A stretch of 64,000 nt of DNA from Hanleya hanleyi. Lineage: Eukaryota; Mollusca; Polyplacophora; Lepidopleurida; Hanleyidae. The translations under genes and the position numbers were made by a program. Positions 11,147 through 23,549 of the stretch are shown piece after piece. The notes beneath the pieces are model-generated. The model worked only from the letters and a program-made list of their open reading frames with translations, searched no databases and had not been told where the DNA came from. The stretch spans positions 1-64,000 of the forward strand of contig JAVTVY010020300.1 of assembly GCA_036873755.1 (NCBI GenBank), written 5' to 3'. Each line of letters opens with the position of its first letter. Position 1 is the first letter of the stretch.

Positions 11147-13477
11147 TTCTCTCAGAATAATTGGATCTAACTTTTACAAAACCGGCAGCCCCCAATAGCT
11201 CCTGGATCTAGACCACATAAATGAAGGGATCTAGTTTATCGGTGCTATGGCAAAAATATCATGTAGAATGGGTTGTGTGGATAATATCAGATTCATGAAA
11301 GTTGAAGTCCTGCAGCATGCTCCACAAATATCATCAAAGGTCATACAACTTTCTGGTCTACGGCAGTGTGGATCTATACTTGTTTTTTTTATCTCCCTTG
11401 ACCAGGTGAGGACTTGAATGTGTCAGAAATGATTTAGCTTCTAGAAACAAAGACTTCATTTCCTGAGTACCATGGTGTTATATATTGTTATGATTGGCTT
11501 AACTTTAGCTGCTGAAGATATTTCTAATTTGAGGATACTGGGCAATCATACTAAATTTATTTTCATAACTTCATTTATTTTCACAATAAGCAACATAATC
11601 GAGATTAGCAAGTTTTACAACATAATATAATACGCATCATGGATCTCCTTCAGTTTAGTGTAGACATATATACCCTTGGATATCTGTTACCCTGATTCAG
11701 TCATAATATTGTCTGTATTATATTGATGTCGACAAGGAATATACATAATTATTTGATAGTATTATTAATTGTATGTTTATGATTAGCATGAACTTTTTAT
11801 TCGCTGGAATCCAGCCATTTGTTCCATATTGGCAATATTCTCATCAGCCATCACCATTCAATATGAATGTGATACATGTACAAGTCCATGGTAATTGATA
11901 CATTATGGTGAAGGTGACCTGTAACCACCAGTATACAAAATTATTCCGAGCCCATTGAATCCACACATGATGCCGAGACAGATCAGAACGAAGTGTCGGT
12001 AAAATCAGATGTGTTTTGTAGAGGATTCTGTCAATGAGGATGCTATACTGTACACGTACAAAATATGAAGTGTTGATGTGTAGGGCCTATAGCATAAAAT
12101 CACAAGCAAGTTGGTAAAACTAGGCACACAGGGTCTCATTTCTGCCGCTAACGTGTTGATTTGGGTGGGGGTGTCCTCATGGGGAGGTGTGGGTGGGAAG
12201 GGGCCTAATGTCTCAAGCAGTATTCCAGGTTTTCCATCAATATACTCTATTCCATACCCCAATATTTCAAGCACGTGAAATCAAAGAAATATTATTTGCG
12301 GGGAATGTGACTTCCACATCCCTAGCTGGACATGCTAGTGGGGAACCTCACGTTAATTACCATTGGTGAAGTTCACGTCAACAAATGCAAAATTGAGCTT
12401 GGCATCCGGCCCTATGTTATTCAGTGATGTACTATCCCCTACTGACCCTGTTGCCTCGACGGAGGTCTTTGCGCTCATTCAGCGCTTGTTCTATCTTGCG
12501 GTCACATAGTTGATGACTTGTTAGGGCTATTACATCATTACTCTGAAATATTTGTATCTAATACCGCTGAAGTCGGTGAAAGGGTCATGTCATTCAATAT
12601 GTCCACATGAACAGTTACAATAAAAGCGTGACAGAGATACACAACACCACAGCGACCAGAAATATGCAGTCGATACGGTTGTCTGTGGGATAATATGATT
12701 TCTTGTCATCATGTCGGTATCGTTTTCCACCAACTTTTTAATGTTGCGTTTAACTGTATGACAGACAGTCCATTGATGTCATAGACGAGGAATTCCAGTC
12801 TCATTAGACCACAATAGGATGTTTACCTTTTTTGCGCCGTAACACCAGGAGTGATATAGAAATATACCCATTACATCAGACATTCAGTATCCATTCTTCG
12901 TTCATAAATACCCCACCACTCCTCCATAATCGACATGCACTTTATCTAATACTATTAGCAACGAATTCAAGCAGGCGTGGAATAAATTCAGAGCTAGGTT
13001 TTCAACGGTCAACAGTTTTCATGGATGTTGTCAAAGCCTCGTAATGTTCCTATCGTCCAATACCACTGAGAAGTATTATTTTATCCACAATGAACACCAT
13101 GTACATAATGTCTATACATCGATACATACACGCTGGCTACATCCACATAACCTCAACGTGCAATATTTCCAAAAAATGAGGAAGATTGAGTGGAGGCGTT
13201 TAGTTAAAAAAAAATATGCGAAGTAGGCTAAATTAGAGGAGCTTGCCTTATGACAGAGTGAGAATTAGGATTTAACTATTTAACAATTTTAGTCCATTCA
13301 GAACGGTATTGCCACAGTGGACTAATCCGACTGACTAATCCGAGCATCATGCCCGAGATAGATCTAATAATTCCGCCAGGCACATTATCCGGACGCCGAA
13401 CTTGATCTATCCACTAAACGGTAAGAGCCAAGGAAGGAAGCGACAACGTTTTGTATTTTAAATCTTAGGTCAAATTC
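11147..13477. other. Gene-less stretch
   Basis: No supported gene, RNA or intact mobile element. Open frames of at most 89 codons without domains. A fragment near 12600-12640 is a diverged relative of 6105-6150. Confidence 0.4.
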
Positions 13478-13556
13478 GGCTCGGTATCGATACCAGGACC
13501 CTTCATTTGTGAGGCGAACCCTCTAAACACTAAACCAACAATGACCACCAAATCAT
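13478..13556 (-). repeat. tRNA-derived SINE head (tRNA-Val-like)
   Basis: Read on the minus strand the segment runs TGGTTTAGTGTTTAGAGGGT, TTCGCCTCACAAATGAAGG, then GGTATCGATACC. This matches the order of A box, anticodon arm with a CAC loop, and B box of a tRNA-Val-like gene. The B box is altered and the acceptor stem does not pair well, so it is a SINE head or tRNA pseudogene. Confidence 0.5.
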
Positions 13557-14660
13557 CGGGTTGGTTGTGAATTAACACGCGAGTTGTTTACGACGATTCA
13601 GCGCATGACAACGATCAACGTTTTTATATGCCGATTTTACATTTTCTTTCCTACCTTGTACGCAATCAATAACAGGCTACTCCACAACATAGGAATGGGG
13701 CCAATCCTAGGAAAGGAGATGGTACGAGAAGGCAAGAATTTGACCTGAACGTGTTGTGGTTGAAATCGAAGAAATAAATTTCTTTTTTTAGAAATGTCCT
13801 AAAAATAATTATGTTTTAATTAAACATCAAGAGAAAATATATGTATACATTATGTGAAAGCTCTAGCTCGATTGTGATATGATTATAATTATGGCATGAA
13901 ATTGCAATCCACAGCATGTGCTATTTCCTGAAAAGCGGGATAAATCGTGTAATTTAAAGACATATTTACACACGATGAACCCCTTGGACCAAAACGTCAT
14001 TTAACCTGGTAATGTGTGGTGGCATTATATTTCTACCTCTGGAAAATCTGTTTGATCCAAGGGCTCCTTCATGTCAAAATGTGTGACTCGATTTAGACCC
14101 TTTTTCATAAATAGCACATGTCGCGGATATCAATATTATGTCATTACTATAATCATAACGTAATCGATCTAGAAATTTAACATATTGTGAAATATTTTCT
14201 GTTGCTGTTACATTAAAACACAATCATTTTTGGGGCTTTCTTTCCATTTCAACTGCAGACGTATAGGTCAAAATTCCGCCTTATCTTAACATCTTTAGAT
14301 CGGACTCCAGGTATTGTTCCATATGAGAGTCTAACTTTCCAATTAGTCGGATTAAGCTTTAACAAATGGACTAACATTCCCAACGGACTCACTATGTAAG
14401 CGGGAGCGTGGACAGGATTGCTGCCCTCCAGGACAAGAGTCCACCAGACAGGAGCCCGCTAGACATGAGGCTACCGGGCATAAGCCCACAGCTTATTCAA
14501 AAAGTGGACATGAGCCCCCATTTATATATTTTAAGTGGGAACCATTTACATTTTGGAAAAGAGAAATACAAATTATCGCGGGAAATCAACTGAAACTTAT
14601 TTGTTACCCAACAATATTGCTCATCCTAATTAAGCTTTCGACAAGGCGAAGTCAAATCGT
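13557..14660. other. Gene-less stretch
   Basis: No gene recognised. Bases about 14237-14330 hold the second copy of the interspersed fragment at 33-90. Confidence 0.4.
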
Positions 14661-14826
14661 GATTTATATACATAATCTAGTAGATATCAGTATAAGTTGT
14701 TAGATGCTCAAGCAGTCTAACTTAGAGATTTATATATATAATCTAGTAGATATCAGTATTAGTTGTTAGATGCTCAAGCAGTCTAACTTAGAGATTTATA
14801 TATATAATCGTGTAGATATTAGCATG
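14661..14826. repeat. 66-bp tandem repeat, ~2.5 copies
   Basis: GATTTATATA starts at 14661, 14727 and 14793, giving an exact 66-bp period. Copies one and two differ at only a few bases. The third is truncated and diverges after ATAATCGTGTAGATATTAG. Confidence 0.85.
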
Positions 14827-15886
14827 AGGTGTTTCCTTAGGTAATGTGAGGCGTTGTTGGATGAAACAATACAAGCGGTCTGGTCCTTCATTCATAATTT
14901 AGCTGTCGTCCATTAAGGAATATCCGCGTCCATAATCCAAAGATCTTTTCCATATTCCATATTAGCACCAAATTGAAGAAGACCATCATAGTATATATAA
15001 AAATAGGCCAACTTCCGGCAAGAGAGAAGCGGTCAACAGTTTGATACCTGCAAGACACCAGCCTGTCCAAAAAATATCAAATCCGTATCGCAGATCAGTA
15101 TTCTTAATCCATATGATATTCGTTGTAAATTCGTCATCTAGAGAATGATGTATCTCAATCACGCTTTGATTTATATAAATGAAGTTTTAGCCATTGGAAC
15201 TATAGCGTTTCTATCAGAGGTCTAAACTTGAGCAGATTATCGGTCAATGATAATACGTGCTCACAAGCAGTTCAGATCGTTTGCTGTTTACTTGTAACGC
15301 AGATAAGCTTGTTGTTGGTGTCTAGAGATTGAGGAAAGAAATGAATACCCTGGCTATTACAATACACTTGGCGATCCATAGCGTCTCTGTAAGCTAACTT
15401 CAGGCGTCAAAGAGCCTTTCGTGCTTGAATGGGAAGTACACTCAAATGGGAACGGTCCGTCAGTCTAGCGAATCTTTTCATTCTCTCACACTGTGAATAT
15501 ATTTCACCCTAGTCTATATATTTAACTCCTATATGTAACTGTGTAAGTATTGTAAAATCGATATAAAAGTATTCAGTAAGATGGCTTTATATTCCGCTCC
15601 AGGAGCCACTCCCATAATGCCGTAAATTTGTTTCGTCTTGCCAATAATAGTCTTTTGAACGTATCCATGGTATCTCTTGGTGAGTTAATTACAAGTCATT
15701 TTGATATCTGACAATATCATGACTGCTTAATCCTTCTGTATATTCTTCACATTTCAGCTGACATTTTTCACTGAATAATCTACTAGGAGAGCTACAATGA
15801 GTGTCTCCCCAGGGCGATCAATCTGCTCGAGAGCTATCCGACACCTATTCTAGAATGACAGCTTAGTCAACAGAGCTTTATAGGAT
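14827..15886. other. Region upstream of the GPCR
   Basis: No coding region is recognised. It probably holds the promoter and 5' leader, or an intron, of the receptor gene that starts at 15902. No clear TATA box or splice acceptor could be assigned. Confidence 0.35.
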
Positions 15887-15901
15887 TGACCTTTGCCGAA
15901 G

Positions 15902-17883
15902 ATGGTGTTAAATCAGCTTGATCTCACGCTCCTGGCTGGGAGTTTGTTCTCTTATTCTCTCATTGGGACATTGGGCAATGCCATGATATTAATCGTGTAC
16001 ACACGGAGAGATGAAAGGCTCCCGATGTCCTCCTTCATCAAGCTCTTGTCCGTGGTGGACTTGGTGGTCTGTGCCTTTATAATGCCGTATACTGTGATAT
16101 TTGAAATGCAACTTGTCCGCAGTGATGTTGCTTGCCGCATAATCGAATGGATGCGACATTTCACTGTCACCATATCTAACATGACCTTGGCAGCAATAGC
16201 TGTTGAAAGATACATTGCTGTATGTCGACCGTTGAAAAGACTGGCAGAGGAAAATGTAACCCGGGGCATTGGTGTTATTTCTGTATTAAGTGGGGTAATT
16301 GCGATTCCGTCTGTGTTCATGTTTTCCGTCACATCTAGAGAAGAATTCCTGCCTTTGGCGACGACTGAAAATCAGACGACCAATATGACACAGAACAGCA
16401 AATTTGGCAACACTGTACCATTTTGTCACTTCACTACGCAGTATCTTAGTGAAATTGGAGTTTTGGTGTATCAAGGGTTCCTAGTTCTTCTTTTTTTCAC
16501 GGGAGTCGTTATTTTAATGGTGTTTTATACACTCGTATACTCACAACTTTGGAAGCGATCTAAAATATGGCGATTGACCCGTGTGGGTCCAGTGAACCGT
16601 GTGGGTCCAGTGAACCGTGTGGGTCCAGTGAACCGTGTGGGTCCAGTGAACCGTGTGGGTCCAGTGAACCGTGTGGGTCCAGTGAACCGTGTGGGTCCAG
16701 TGAACCGTGTGGGTCCAGTGAACCGTGTGGGACCAGTGAACCGTGTGGGTCCAGTGAACCGTGTGGGTCCAGTGAACCGTGTGGGTCCAGTGAACCGTGT
16801 GGGTCCAGTGAACCGTGTGGGTCCAGTGAACCGTGTGGGTCCAGTGAACCGTGTGGGTCCAGTGAACCGTGTGGGTCCAGTGAACCGTGTGGGTCCAGTG
16901 AACCGTGTGGGTCCAGTGAACCGTGTGGGTCCAGTGAACCAGTGAACCGTGTGGGTCCAGTGAACCGTGTGGGTCCAGTGAACCGTGTGGGTCCAGTGAA
17001 CCGTGTGGGTCCAGTGAACCGTGTGGGTCCAGTGAACCGTGTGGGTCCAGTGAACCGTGTGGGTCCAGTGAACCGTGTGGGTCCAGTGAACCGTGTGGGT
17101 CCAGTGAACCGTGTGGGTCCAGTGCATAGCTCATCAAATGGACATGGCAGACAATCATCTGTGTTGATGATGGTTAGCGAATATAGGTCATCTTCTGTGA
17201 AAGATGTCGCAAGGGAAACAGAACCACAATGCGAGCATCTCTTCGTGCGGACCAATCCCAACTTGCTCGACATACCTAGATTAGAGAAGGAATTACCCCG
17301 AAATCACTGGAATGCCTTGACTCAGTCGAATACAAATGACAAGACAACTGCTATACTGGTTGCACCGAGACCAGAAATAGTTGAAATACCCAATATCATC
17401 GAGAAACCTTTTCTTGGAGAATCCCCGATTGAAAACACACCCAAAGCAGACCCTAACACCAACATTACAATTATTCCAGTTGAGGAATACAGAATACTAC
17501 TTTCAAATATGCCGTCTACGTCTTCTACACGTCACTCTGATTTTGTAAAGGGAAAGGTTTCCACAAACTCTAAACGTAAAGCCGAATTAGTGGGCCCTGC
17601 TGTAACATACTTGGGAAACAGACACACATCTATACCATCAAACCACAAAACAGCCACAATGTTGTTCACGTGTACCCTGATCTTTGTGGTCACGTGGATC
17701 CCGTTTTGGCTCGATGTGTTCAACTTTACATACTCGGTACCATTACGGTATCAATTTTTCATAAGCAACTTCACTAACCCCATCGTCTATGGTATTGTGA
17801 ATCAGGAGGTGCGATCCGCCATTCTATCCACCCTGAAGACGGCACGTGATAGAGTTGCCCGCGTATGGAGACGTCAATATTAA
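15902..17883 (+). CDS. Class-A (rhodopsin-like) GPCR, frame broken inside an intracellular repeat
   Basis: A seven-helix receptor of the plasma membrane. The first ATG is at 15902, downstream of an in-frame TGA at 15887. Visible landmarks in the first part are TM1 with GN (residue 25), TM2 Asp53, Cys78 at the top of TM3, an ERY triplet (102-104), two NxT sites (157, 161), ECL2 Cys175 and TM5 near 185-212. From residue 228 the frame reads VGPVNR repeats and stops at 16943-16945. The second part is in another frame: a Ser/Thr-rich loop tail, TM6 with the FxxxWxP pattern (FVVTWIPFW), TM7 with NPIVY, then a basic tail ending at 17883. The two parts join exactly if one 8-bp partial repeat at 16939-16946 is discounted, giving about 657 residues. 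The N terminus is very short (about 7 residues before TM1), so an upstream exon is possible. Ligand unknown; peptide or amine type cannot be decided. Confidence 0.85.
16579..17124. repeat. 18-bp minisatellite in the GPCR third loop
   Basis: Unit CCGTGTGGGTCCAGTGAA. Twenty units run from 16579 to 16938, then an 8-bp partial unit CCAGTGAA at 16939-16946, then ten more units to 17124 (the last 16 bp). Almost all units are identical, with one T-to-A change near 16732. The unit has no stop codon in any of the six frames, so long false frames open across it on both strands (EPCGSS in the second sense frame; HWTHTV, DPHGSL and GPTRFT antisense). Such homogeneity implies recent expansion or ongoing homogenisation. 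Confidence 0.95.
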
Positions 17884-20059
17884 CTTTTCGTGGGAGGTAA
17901 AATCTGGCCATGAAATCGTCACTGTATGTATGCGCTATACCAGGACTATACTTGAGCAAATAATAAGAGTTATAGCATTCAATGATGATCGTAAATTGTA
18001 TCAACATAGCATAGTGTAAGAAAGATAACATATTTTGAAGGCAGTCAACCCACTCCAGTTCGTAGTGTGTCTGGAGATTTCTGGATGTGTAACACACCAC
18101 GCCAGGGTGTCATGCATCCTTGATTTATTAAAGGAATAAGGTTATGGACTTAAAGCTTGCCGAGAACGAAAGAAGTTCACCAGTCATCCACCACCCGGTT
18201 CCATAGGACAGATTTGCTCAACATAAAAACAATTTGGATATTTTGAGTTGTTGTTGTGGAAACGGAAGCACCTCCACATCTGATATGTCATTTCCAGTAT
18301 GTTTATTTAACATTTATCATTACTTTTAAATTATCTTGCATGGAGGGTACTCGTCGGTAAATTCACTAATTTCCGACCGGCTATAGCAGTTATGAATGTA
18401 TGTTATGTTAGAGTCACGTGGTGAATAAATCAAATCACAGCAATGGTGTATATTCAAACTTCCTAAGAATCCTATATTTACCGCTGGGATTAAACGAGTG
18501 AGAACAAGATCGCCGATATCAAATTTCACAGTTTTAAACAGCAAGACAAAAACATGCACAAGGGGGAGAAGGGCAATCTGTTGTCCTCCCTTCAATCGTT
18601 TCTCGATATTTGCCATCGTGGATATTAAATATTTACTTGCTGTCAACTACGATACAAGTACAATGTGTAACGTTTGATATTATTAGCTGACCGTAAAGAA
18701 AAGTAATTGAACAGCCAATCGGGAGGAATGTTCTCCGTATTCATCCGCAATAGACATTGCTGCTATATAGCTAAAACACGTCGATGTGCAATACTCTTCC
18801 TATCTGCTTGTAATCAAGAATGCCGCATCCCTATACGATTCCGGGGATTCAGTCTTCACATAGTACGGTTCTTTCTCGAGCGTGGACTTTTAACATTAGC
18901 ATTTTACTTTTAAAATAGCAAATTTGTTCAGCTCTTGTCCATCACAGTGATTTTTTGGGGGTGAAAAGCACATCTATGGATCTGACGCGTTGATACCTTT
19001 GCAATCGTGGAGTACAATCGTGCATTTAAATGTTTTCCTCTATTGTTTTGTACCATGTCTTTTGTCACGAGGGGAAGATCAATTTCCTCTAATCATATCG
19101 TAGTTAGTTTTATCGTCGCTATATGGTCGAAATAGCGCCGAACGCGACGTTAAGTCCTAACTCACTCGCACTAACCATTCCCCTCTATGGCCATGTGAGT
19201 GTACATGTTAAACGGAATGTGACGACAGTCCGTGTTCATCGTATGTGTTAAATAACATCCCTGACAGTAAAACGATGCATTATAGATTCCATTAGCTTGT
19301 CTGTCCTCTTTGTCACGAGGAACATTATAACTGACAAATGTTTGATACATAATTTAGCCTTTGTTAAATTGGATTGCCGATAACGTTACCGCGGTTTTCG
19401 TTTCTAAAATCATTTTCAATATATCGCTTTATGCACTGGATCCCGGCCCCATAATGTACAAAGTAGATGAGAGTCCTTGTTTATTGACCATTATATGAGG
19501 ATAGTGCATTCCATATAAAATATAGAAACAACATATATAATATATTTTATCAGTTGGATGAAGAGGTAATATTTACTCAGTCCACGACATTGTATTAATA
19601 CAATTCAGTTTCATAATGTAGTGAGGCCATGAGACATAGGTTTCCACAAGCCGGTATCATCTTTACACGTCCATTTCATCCCCCGTGTTGTTTTAAAACA
19701 TTTTAAATTTTTTTTTACTTTGACACTCGGTGTCAATTTCAGTCTGACATCTTGGTAGTTTGGCCAGCGATAACATCAAAACTCAAAACATCTCAACGGG
19801 AATTGTTCAATTCAGAATAAACCTCTCTCAATATATTTATATTCAGAACCACTATAGGCAACTAACCAGTCCGGTGTCTGGATTCAAAAGCACCAATCGG
19901 TACAGTGGCTCGCGAGGCTACTCAGTAGATCTATGATCTATTGAGGTCGCTATACTAATGGATTAGTAATCAATGGAAAATTAATATGTGGCTGGTGATT
20001 TTGGAAAGAAAAGAGTATGGAAAGAAAATCAACTAGTTTATTGATCATCCGGAACTGCA
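17884..20059. other. Downstream of the GPCR; retroelement tail inside
   Basis: The receptor 3' UTR probably starts here; the first AATAAA is at about 18424. At 19112-19170 lies a well-preserved LINE/SINE 3' tail (GTCGCTATATGGTCGAAATA, then AACGCGACGTTAAG and ACTCACTCGCACT). A 106-codon minus frame at 18326-18646 has no recognisable domain. Confidence 0.5.
19112..19170 (+). repeat. Retroelement 3' tail
   Basis: GTCGCTATATGGTCGAAATA, GCGCCGAACGCGACGTTAAG, then ACTCACTCGCACT. The best preserved of four copies (others at about 232, 22723 and 60880). The 22723 copy is attached to an ORF2 C-terminus, which identifies the tail as LINE-derived. Confidence 0.7.
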
Positions 20060-20390
20060 CACAGCCAGAAAAATGGTTTTGTTCGACACCAAAAAATGGT
20101 GTTGAGTTCAACACCAATAAATGGTGTTCAATTTGCACCGACACCATATATCTCCAACACCATTGATTTGTATTGGGCAACACCATTAATTGCTGTTCAG
20201 CCAGTATTAGCACTTGTCAGTGAACACCAAAATGCGGTATCGAACTATTTTCAACACCATTGATTGGTGTTGACCAACATCATTATTTGCTGTTGAACTG
20301 GTCAACAACATTTCTCAACACCACTTTATGGTGATGACCAGCCCTCAACACCAAAAAGGGGTGTTGTCCAACGTCATTTTTCTGAATGTG
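20060..20390. mobile_element. 331-bp MITE-like element with ACACCA/TGGTGT arrays
   Basis: The ends are inverted: CACAGCCAGAAAAATG at 20060 and the complement of CACATTCAGAAAAATG ending at 20390. Between them are many copies of CAACACCA and TGGTGTTG, often paired as small hairpins such as CAACACCATTGATTGGTGTTG-type. No coding capacity. No clear target duplication was found. Confidence 0.65.
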
Positions 20391-20610
20391 CATGTAACAC
20401 GAAATATTCGCAATATTTATAATGGTTTTTTGTCGAGCATGAGCTTTCAACCTTAGTCGTTGACTTCCAGCTACGTCGTCAATTGTTCATTTCAAGGTGG
20501 TACAGATTTTGCCCAGGATTGTTCAGTACCCATCCCACCTGTAATGTATTGCAGCAGACAACAGAAAGTTATAATATGCAACAATTAGCACCATCAAGTT
20601 GTGAAGTAGA

Positions 20611-20793
20611 TAAATAAACAAATTGCTTATGGATAACCACTTCTAGTTTATTCAGGACGACGTTTCGATACAGGTACTAGTATCGTTCTCAAGTTCTCAA
20701 TGCTCATTGACTTGAGAACGATACTAGTACCTGTATCGAAACGTCGTCCTGAATAAACTAGAAGTTGTTATCCATAAGCAATTTGTTTATTTA
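20611..20793. repeat. Long hairpin resembling paired Penelope-type ends
   Basis: Arms of about 83 bp (20611-20693 and 20710-20792) are almost perfect reverse complements around a ~16-bp centre. Each arm reads CTTGAGAACGATACTAGTAC, then CTGTATCGAAACGTCGTCCTG, then AATAAACTAGAAG. The perfect stem CGATAC..GTATCG followed by AAACGTCG resembles the inverted terminal motif of Penelope-like elements, which often end in ribozyme-like folds. The hammerhead core is not intact here. Assignment rests on motif resemblance only. Confidence 0.6.
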
Positions 20794-22286
20794 ACAATAA
20801 ACACCCATAAATGTCGAGTAAATTTGCCGTTGTGCCATTTTATTGCGGCTGAACACACAACAACCATGCAGTTATACAGTCAGTCTCTTGTAAAGGGCAG
20901 CCGAGATAAACTGGCTGACATAAGGTTTCCATTCTCCGTATAATGCAGGAGTGTATTGAAATTTTGAAAAAGCGCAAAAATAATAAAGATAAAAATAATG
21001 AATGTGAAGAACCGAATACTGGTTTAAAATTCTTTGTTAAGATGGAATGACATTCGAAACCCATCTTCATGTTAAAAGCAAAATGCTAATGTTGAAAGTC
21101 AGCACTCGCGTGAGAACCGTATAAACAATGCCCACAGCTCTCTCTTGGGCGTTTTGGATACGGTACTAATGGCACTAGCTATTTTCATCTTACTGGAGCT
21201 CCTGCGACATCAAAATGCCACCATTCATATCCGACCCCGGATATCCGAGTCTACTAATGACATTTATAAGAGCGTACAACCAGAAGGGTCATATTTCAGA
21301 GGGCTAGCTCGGGCGTTTCATTCGGCAATAACAAATCTAAGTTGGATCTCAACATTGTATATACAAGCGTAAGGCTAGTAAGTCAATATTCAGTCGCCGT
21401 TTATTGAAGGAATTTCGCTTCCATAATAAGCCGACAGTTGCTGATAATTGATTCGAGCGATACAATTATAAATCTAGATAACTCATGTAATACATGAAAT
21501 TGCAGTTCGCTTTGTGTGTAAACAATCGTGTATTTCTACAGTGGATCGCCACTTGTGCCGTGAAAATGAAACAGGCTGCTTGAAGTCGAGAGTATATGCC
21601 ACCATATTGTATATGTCAAGAGGCAGGCGAAAAGGAACAAGACTGAGAGCTGGTGGTCAGATATCAGTGATTACTTAATACTAATTTCGTACCACATTTG
21701 GCTATAGCCCTTTCCTGAAAGTGTCTGATCTGCCCTTGAATAACCGCCGTTTTTTATGGTTAGAGGTATGACACCCTGCTTCCGGGAAGTAGTCGCTTCG
21801 GTTTCACTTTTACCAAAGGCATCTGCAATTATTTTGAATAATAAATTGATCAACTATCCCAGATTATTTGTTTGAAAAACTATTAGGTTTACATTTTTCA
21901 CATGAACCGATAGATCCTGTGCGCGTGTAGGCTACATTAGAAAGATAATTCTCTAGCGAAATAAAAATATTTAATTAAAACTAATTGTGGGGGCCTTTGG
22001 TACTTACCGGAAGTTCTCTGCACCAACACGCCACTAGTGCAACAAGGGAGATAAAGCAATTTCTGAATTGGGCTATAGAAATGACCATATGAAAGGGCTT
22101 TGTTTCGGCGTATGATGTTTATTTCCTTTTCATATAAAAGTGAAACTTCGACTCATACCACCATCTTGAATATTCTACAATTATATGACTAAAATTGATC
22201 AACAGATTGATATTGTGTATTGTTGGTTGCCTACATAGTCACGTTTTGCATCAAAGGTAATACTGAGGCTGATAGAATGGCCCAAG
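20794..22286. other. Gene-less stretch
   Basis: No gene supported. A hydrophobic 75-codon frame at 21145-21372 lacks an ATG at its start and any known domain. Confidence 0.4.
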
Positions 22287-22785
22287 ATGCATGATGAGGC
22301 TGATCCTGTTGGAATCTCATATAGGCCTAACGATTTCAAACCCTTTGTGTGTACTTATGTGAGAGGGATGTTGCAATCTTTATGGGATGCTGTGAATAAT
22401 AACAAACTTCATGAGTTAAACAAAAAATGTAGGCTATACTCATCTGAACAGCCAGAAACGTTTCGATCAAGCCATGATCAGGCGATGTAGAATCGGCCAT
22501 ACACGATTGACTCACGGGCATTTACTAAAAGAAAAGAACCAGTCCCATGGTGTATTCCATGCCACGAAGATCTCATAATGAAACATATTCTTATCGACTG
22601 TATAGATTTTAAGACTGTAAGAGATTCTTTTTATAGAAATCGGTTTGTTGCATAAGTTTTAATGTGTATAGGTTTTAATTTGTTGCATTACGAAGTTATT
22701 GGATTGAGTGCTTAGAATTTTTGATCGTCGCTGTATGGCTGAAATATTGCAGAACGCGACATTAAACCTTAATTCTCTCTCTCTC
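22287..22785 (+). pseudogene. 3' remnant of a non-LTR retrotransposon (ORF2 C-terminus plus tail)
   Basis: Bases 22330-22425 encode a typical pre-terminal segment (YVRGMLQSLWDAVNNNKLHE). After a frameshift near 22427 the frame continues RRCRIGHTRLTHGHLLKRK and then a C..C....H....C zinc motif (CIPCHEDLIMKHILIDC). This is the usual C-terminal region of LINE ORF2 proteins. The 3' tail GTCGCTGTATGGCTGAAATA..CGACATTAAA with a CTCTCTCT run follows at 22723-22785. The upstream EN and RT domains are missing, as expected for 5' truncation. Confidence 0.75.
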
Positions 22786-23201
22786 CTCTACATAAAATAT
22801 AACGTAATATTAACAGTATACCACACGAGTTTGATCGATGTGGCACAGATGGCAAAACTTGCGGGTGTCTTTGCGCTTCTTCAACGCAATCGCTCGCTAT
22901 TCATACCAAGCCATGTCTTACATGCTGTGGTGAATGAGGGGGAGTAATAGTCCAGTTAACTGTAGCTTGAATAGCAACGGTCTTACCAAATTTATTGCAG
23001 CTGTTTATCATTGTACTTTGAAACTGACTGAGAATTAAAAAAAAACAAAAAACAAAAAACAGAATACGGAACTATGCCAGTTCAAAAGTCAGCAAATAGT
23101 ATTTCCGGACGTCAAACAGTTTTGTATTATCGGAAATTCGAATTCAGAGGAAAAAATGAACGAGTATCACGGTTATAGCCTGGTGCATCGTTTAGGATAG
23201 T
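22786..23201. other. Gene-less stretch
   Basis: AAC/AAAAAC-rich patch near 23036-23062; otherwise nothing recognised. Confidence 0.4.
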
Positions 23202-23549
23202 AGTAGGGAGCATGCAAATAGACTCACATTGCCCTCTTTGCACTTAAACTTGAGGGGTAACTCTTGATTTCCGTGAAGCGCCCGACAGGGGGCGCCACCA
23301 GCTCAAAGTTATAGATTGCATCAGCATTGGCTGTGTGCCAAGTTTTGACCACTATAGATCTGGCAATCTTTGACCTTGTATTCCTCCGCGGTGATGCGGT
23401 CATGTCTGGCGGTGATGCGGTCGCGAAAAAAGCTTCTGCGGAGAAAAAGTAGTCTCCAGACTTCAAATACGCTGCATGGTCCGATTGGGTCGTATGAGGT
23501 ATTAATGTGAAAAATTCGTGAAGGGGCATCTGATGGGCTGGGTGTGGGG

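Noticed and set aside
16525..17273. Three antisense frames of 200-237 codons over the GPCR minisatellite
   Set aside because: The 18-bp unit has no stop in any frame, so all six frames open automatically; the peptides are pure repeats.
18326..18646. 106-codon minus frame downstream of the GPCR
   Set aside because: No recognisable family, and it lies where the receptor 3' UTR is expected.
20650..20770. Intact hammerhead ribozyme in the Penelope-like hairpin
   Set aside because: The stem and the following AAAC are present, but the CUGANGA core is not; only CTTGAGAA is found.
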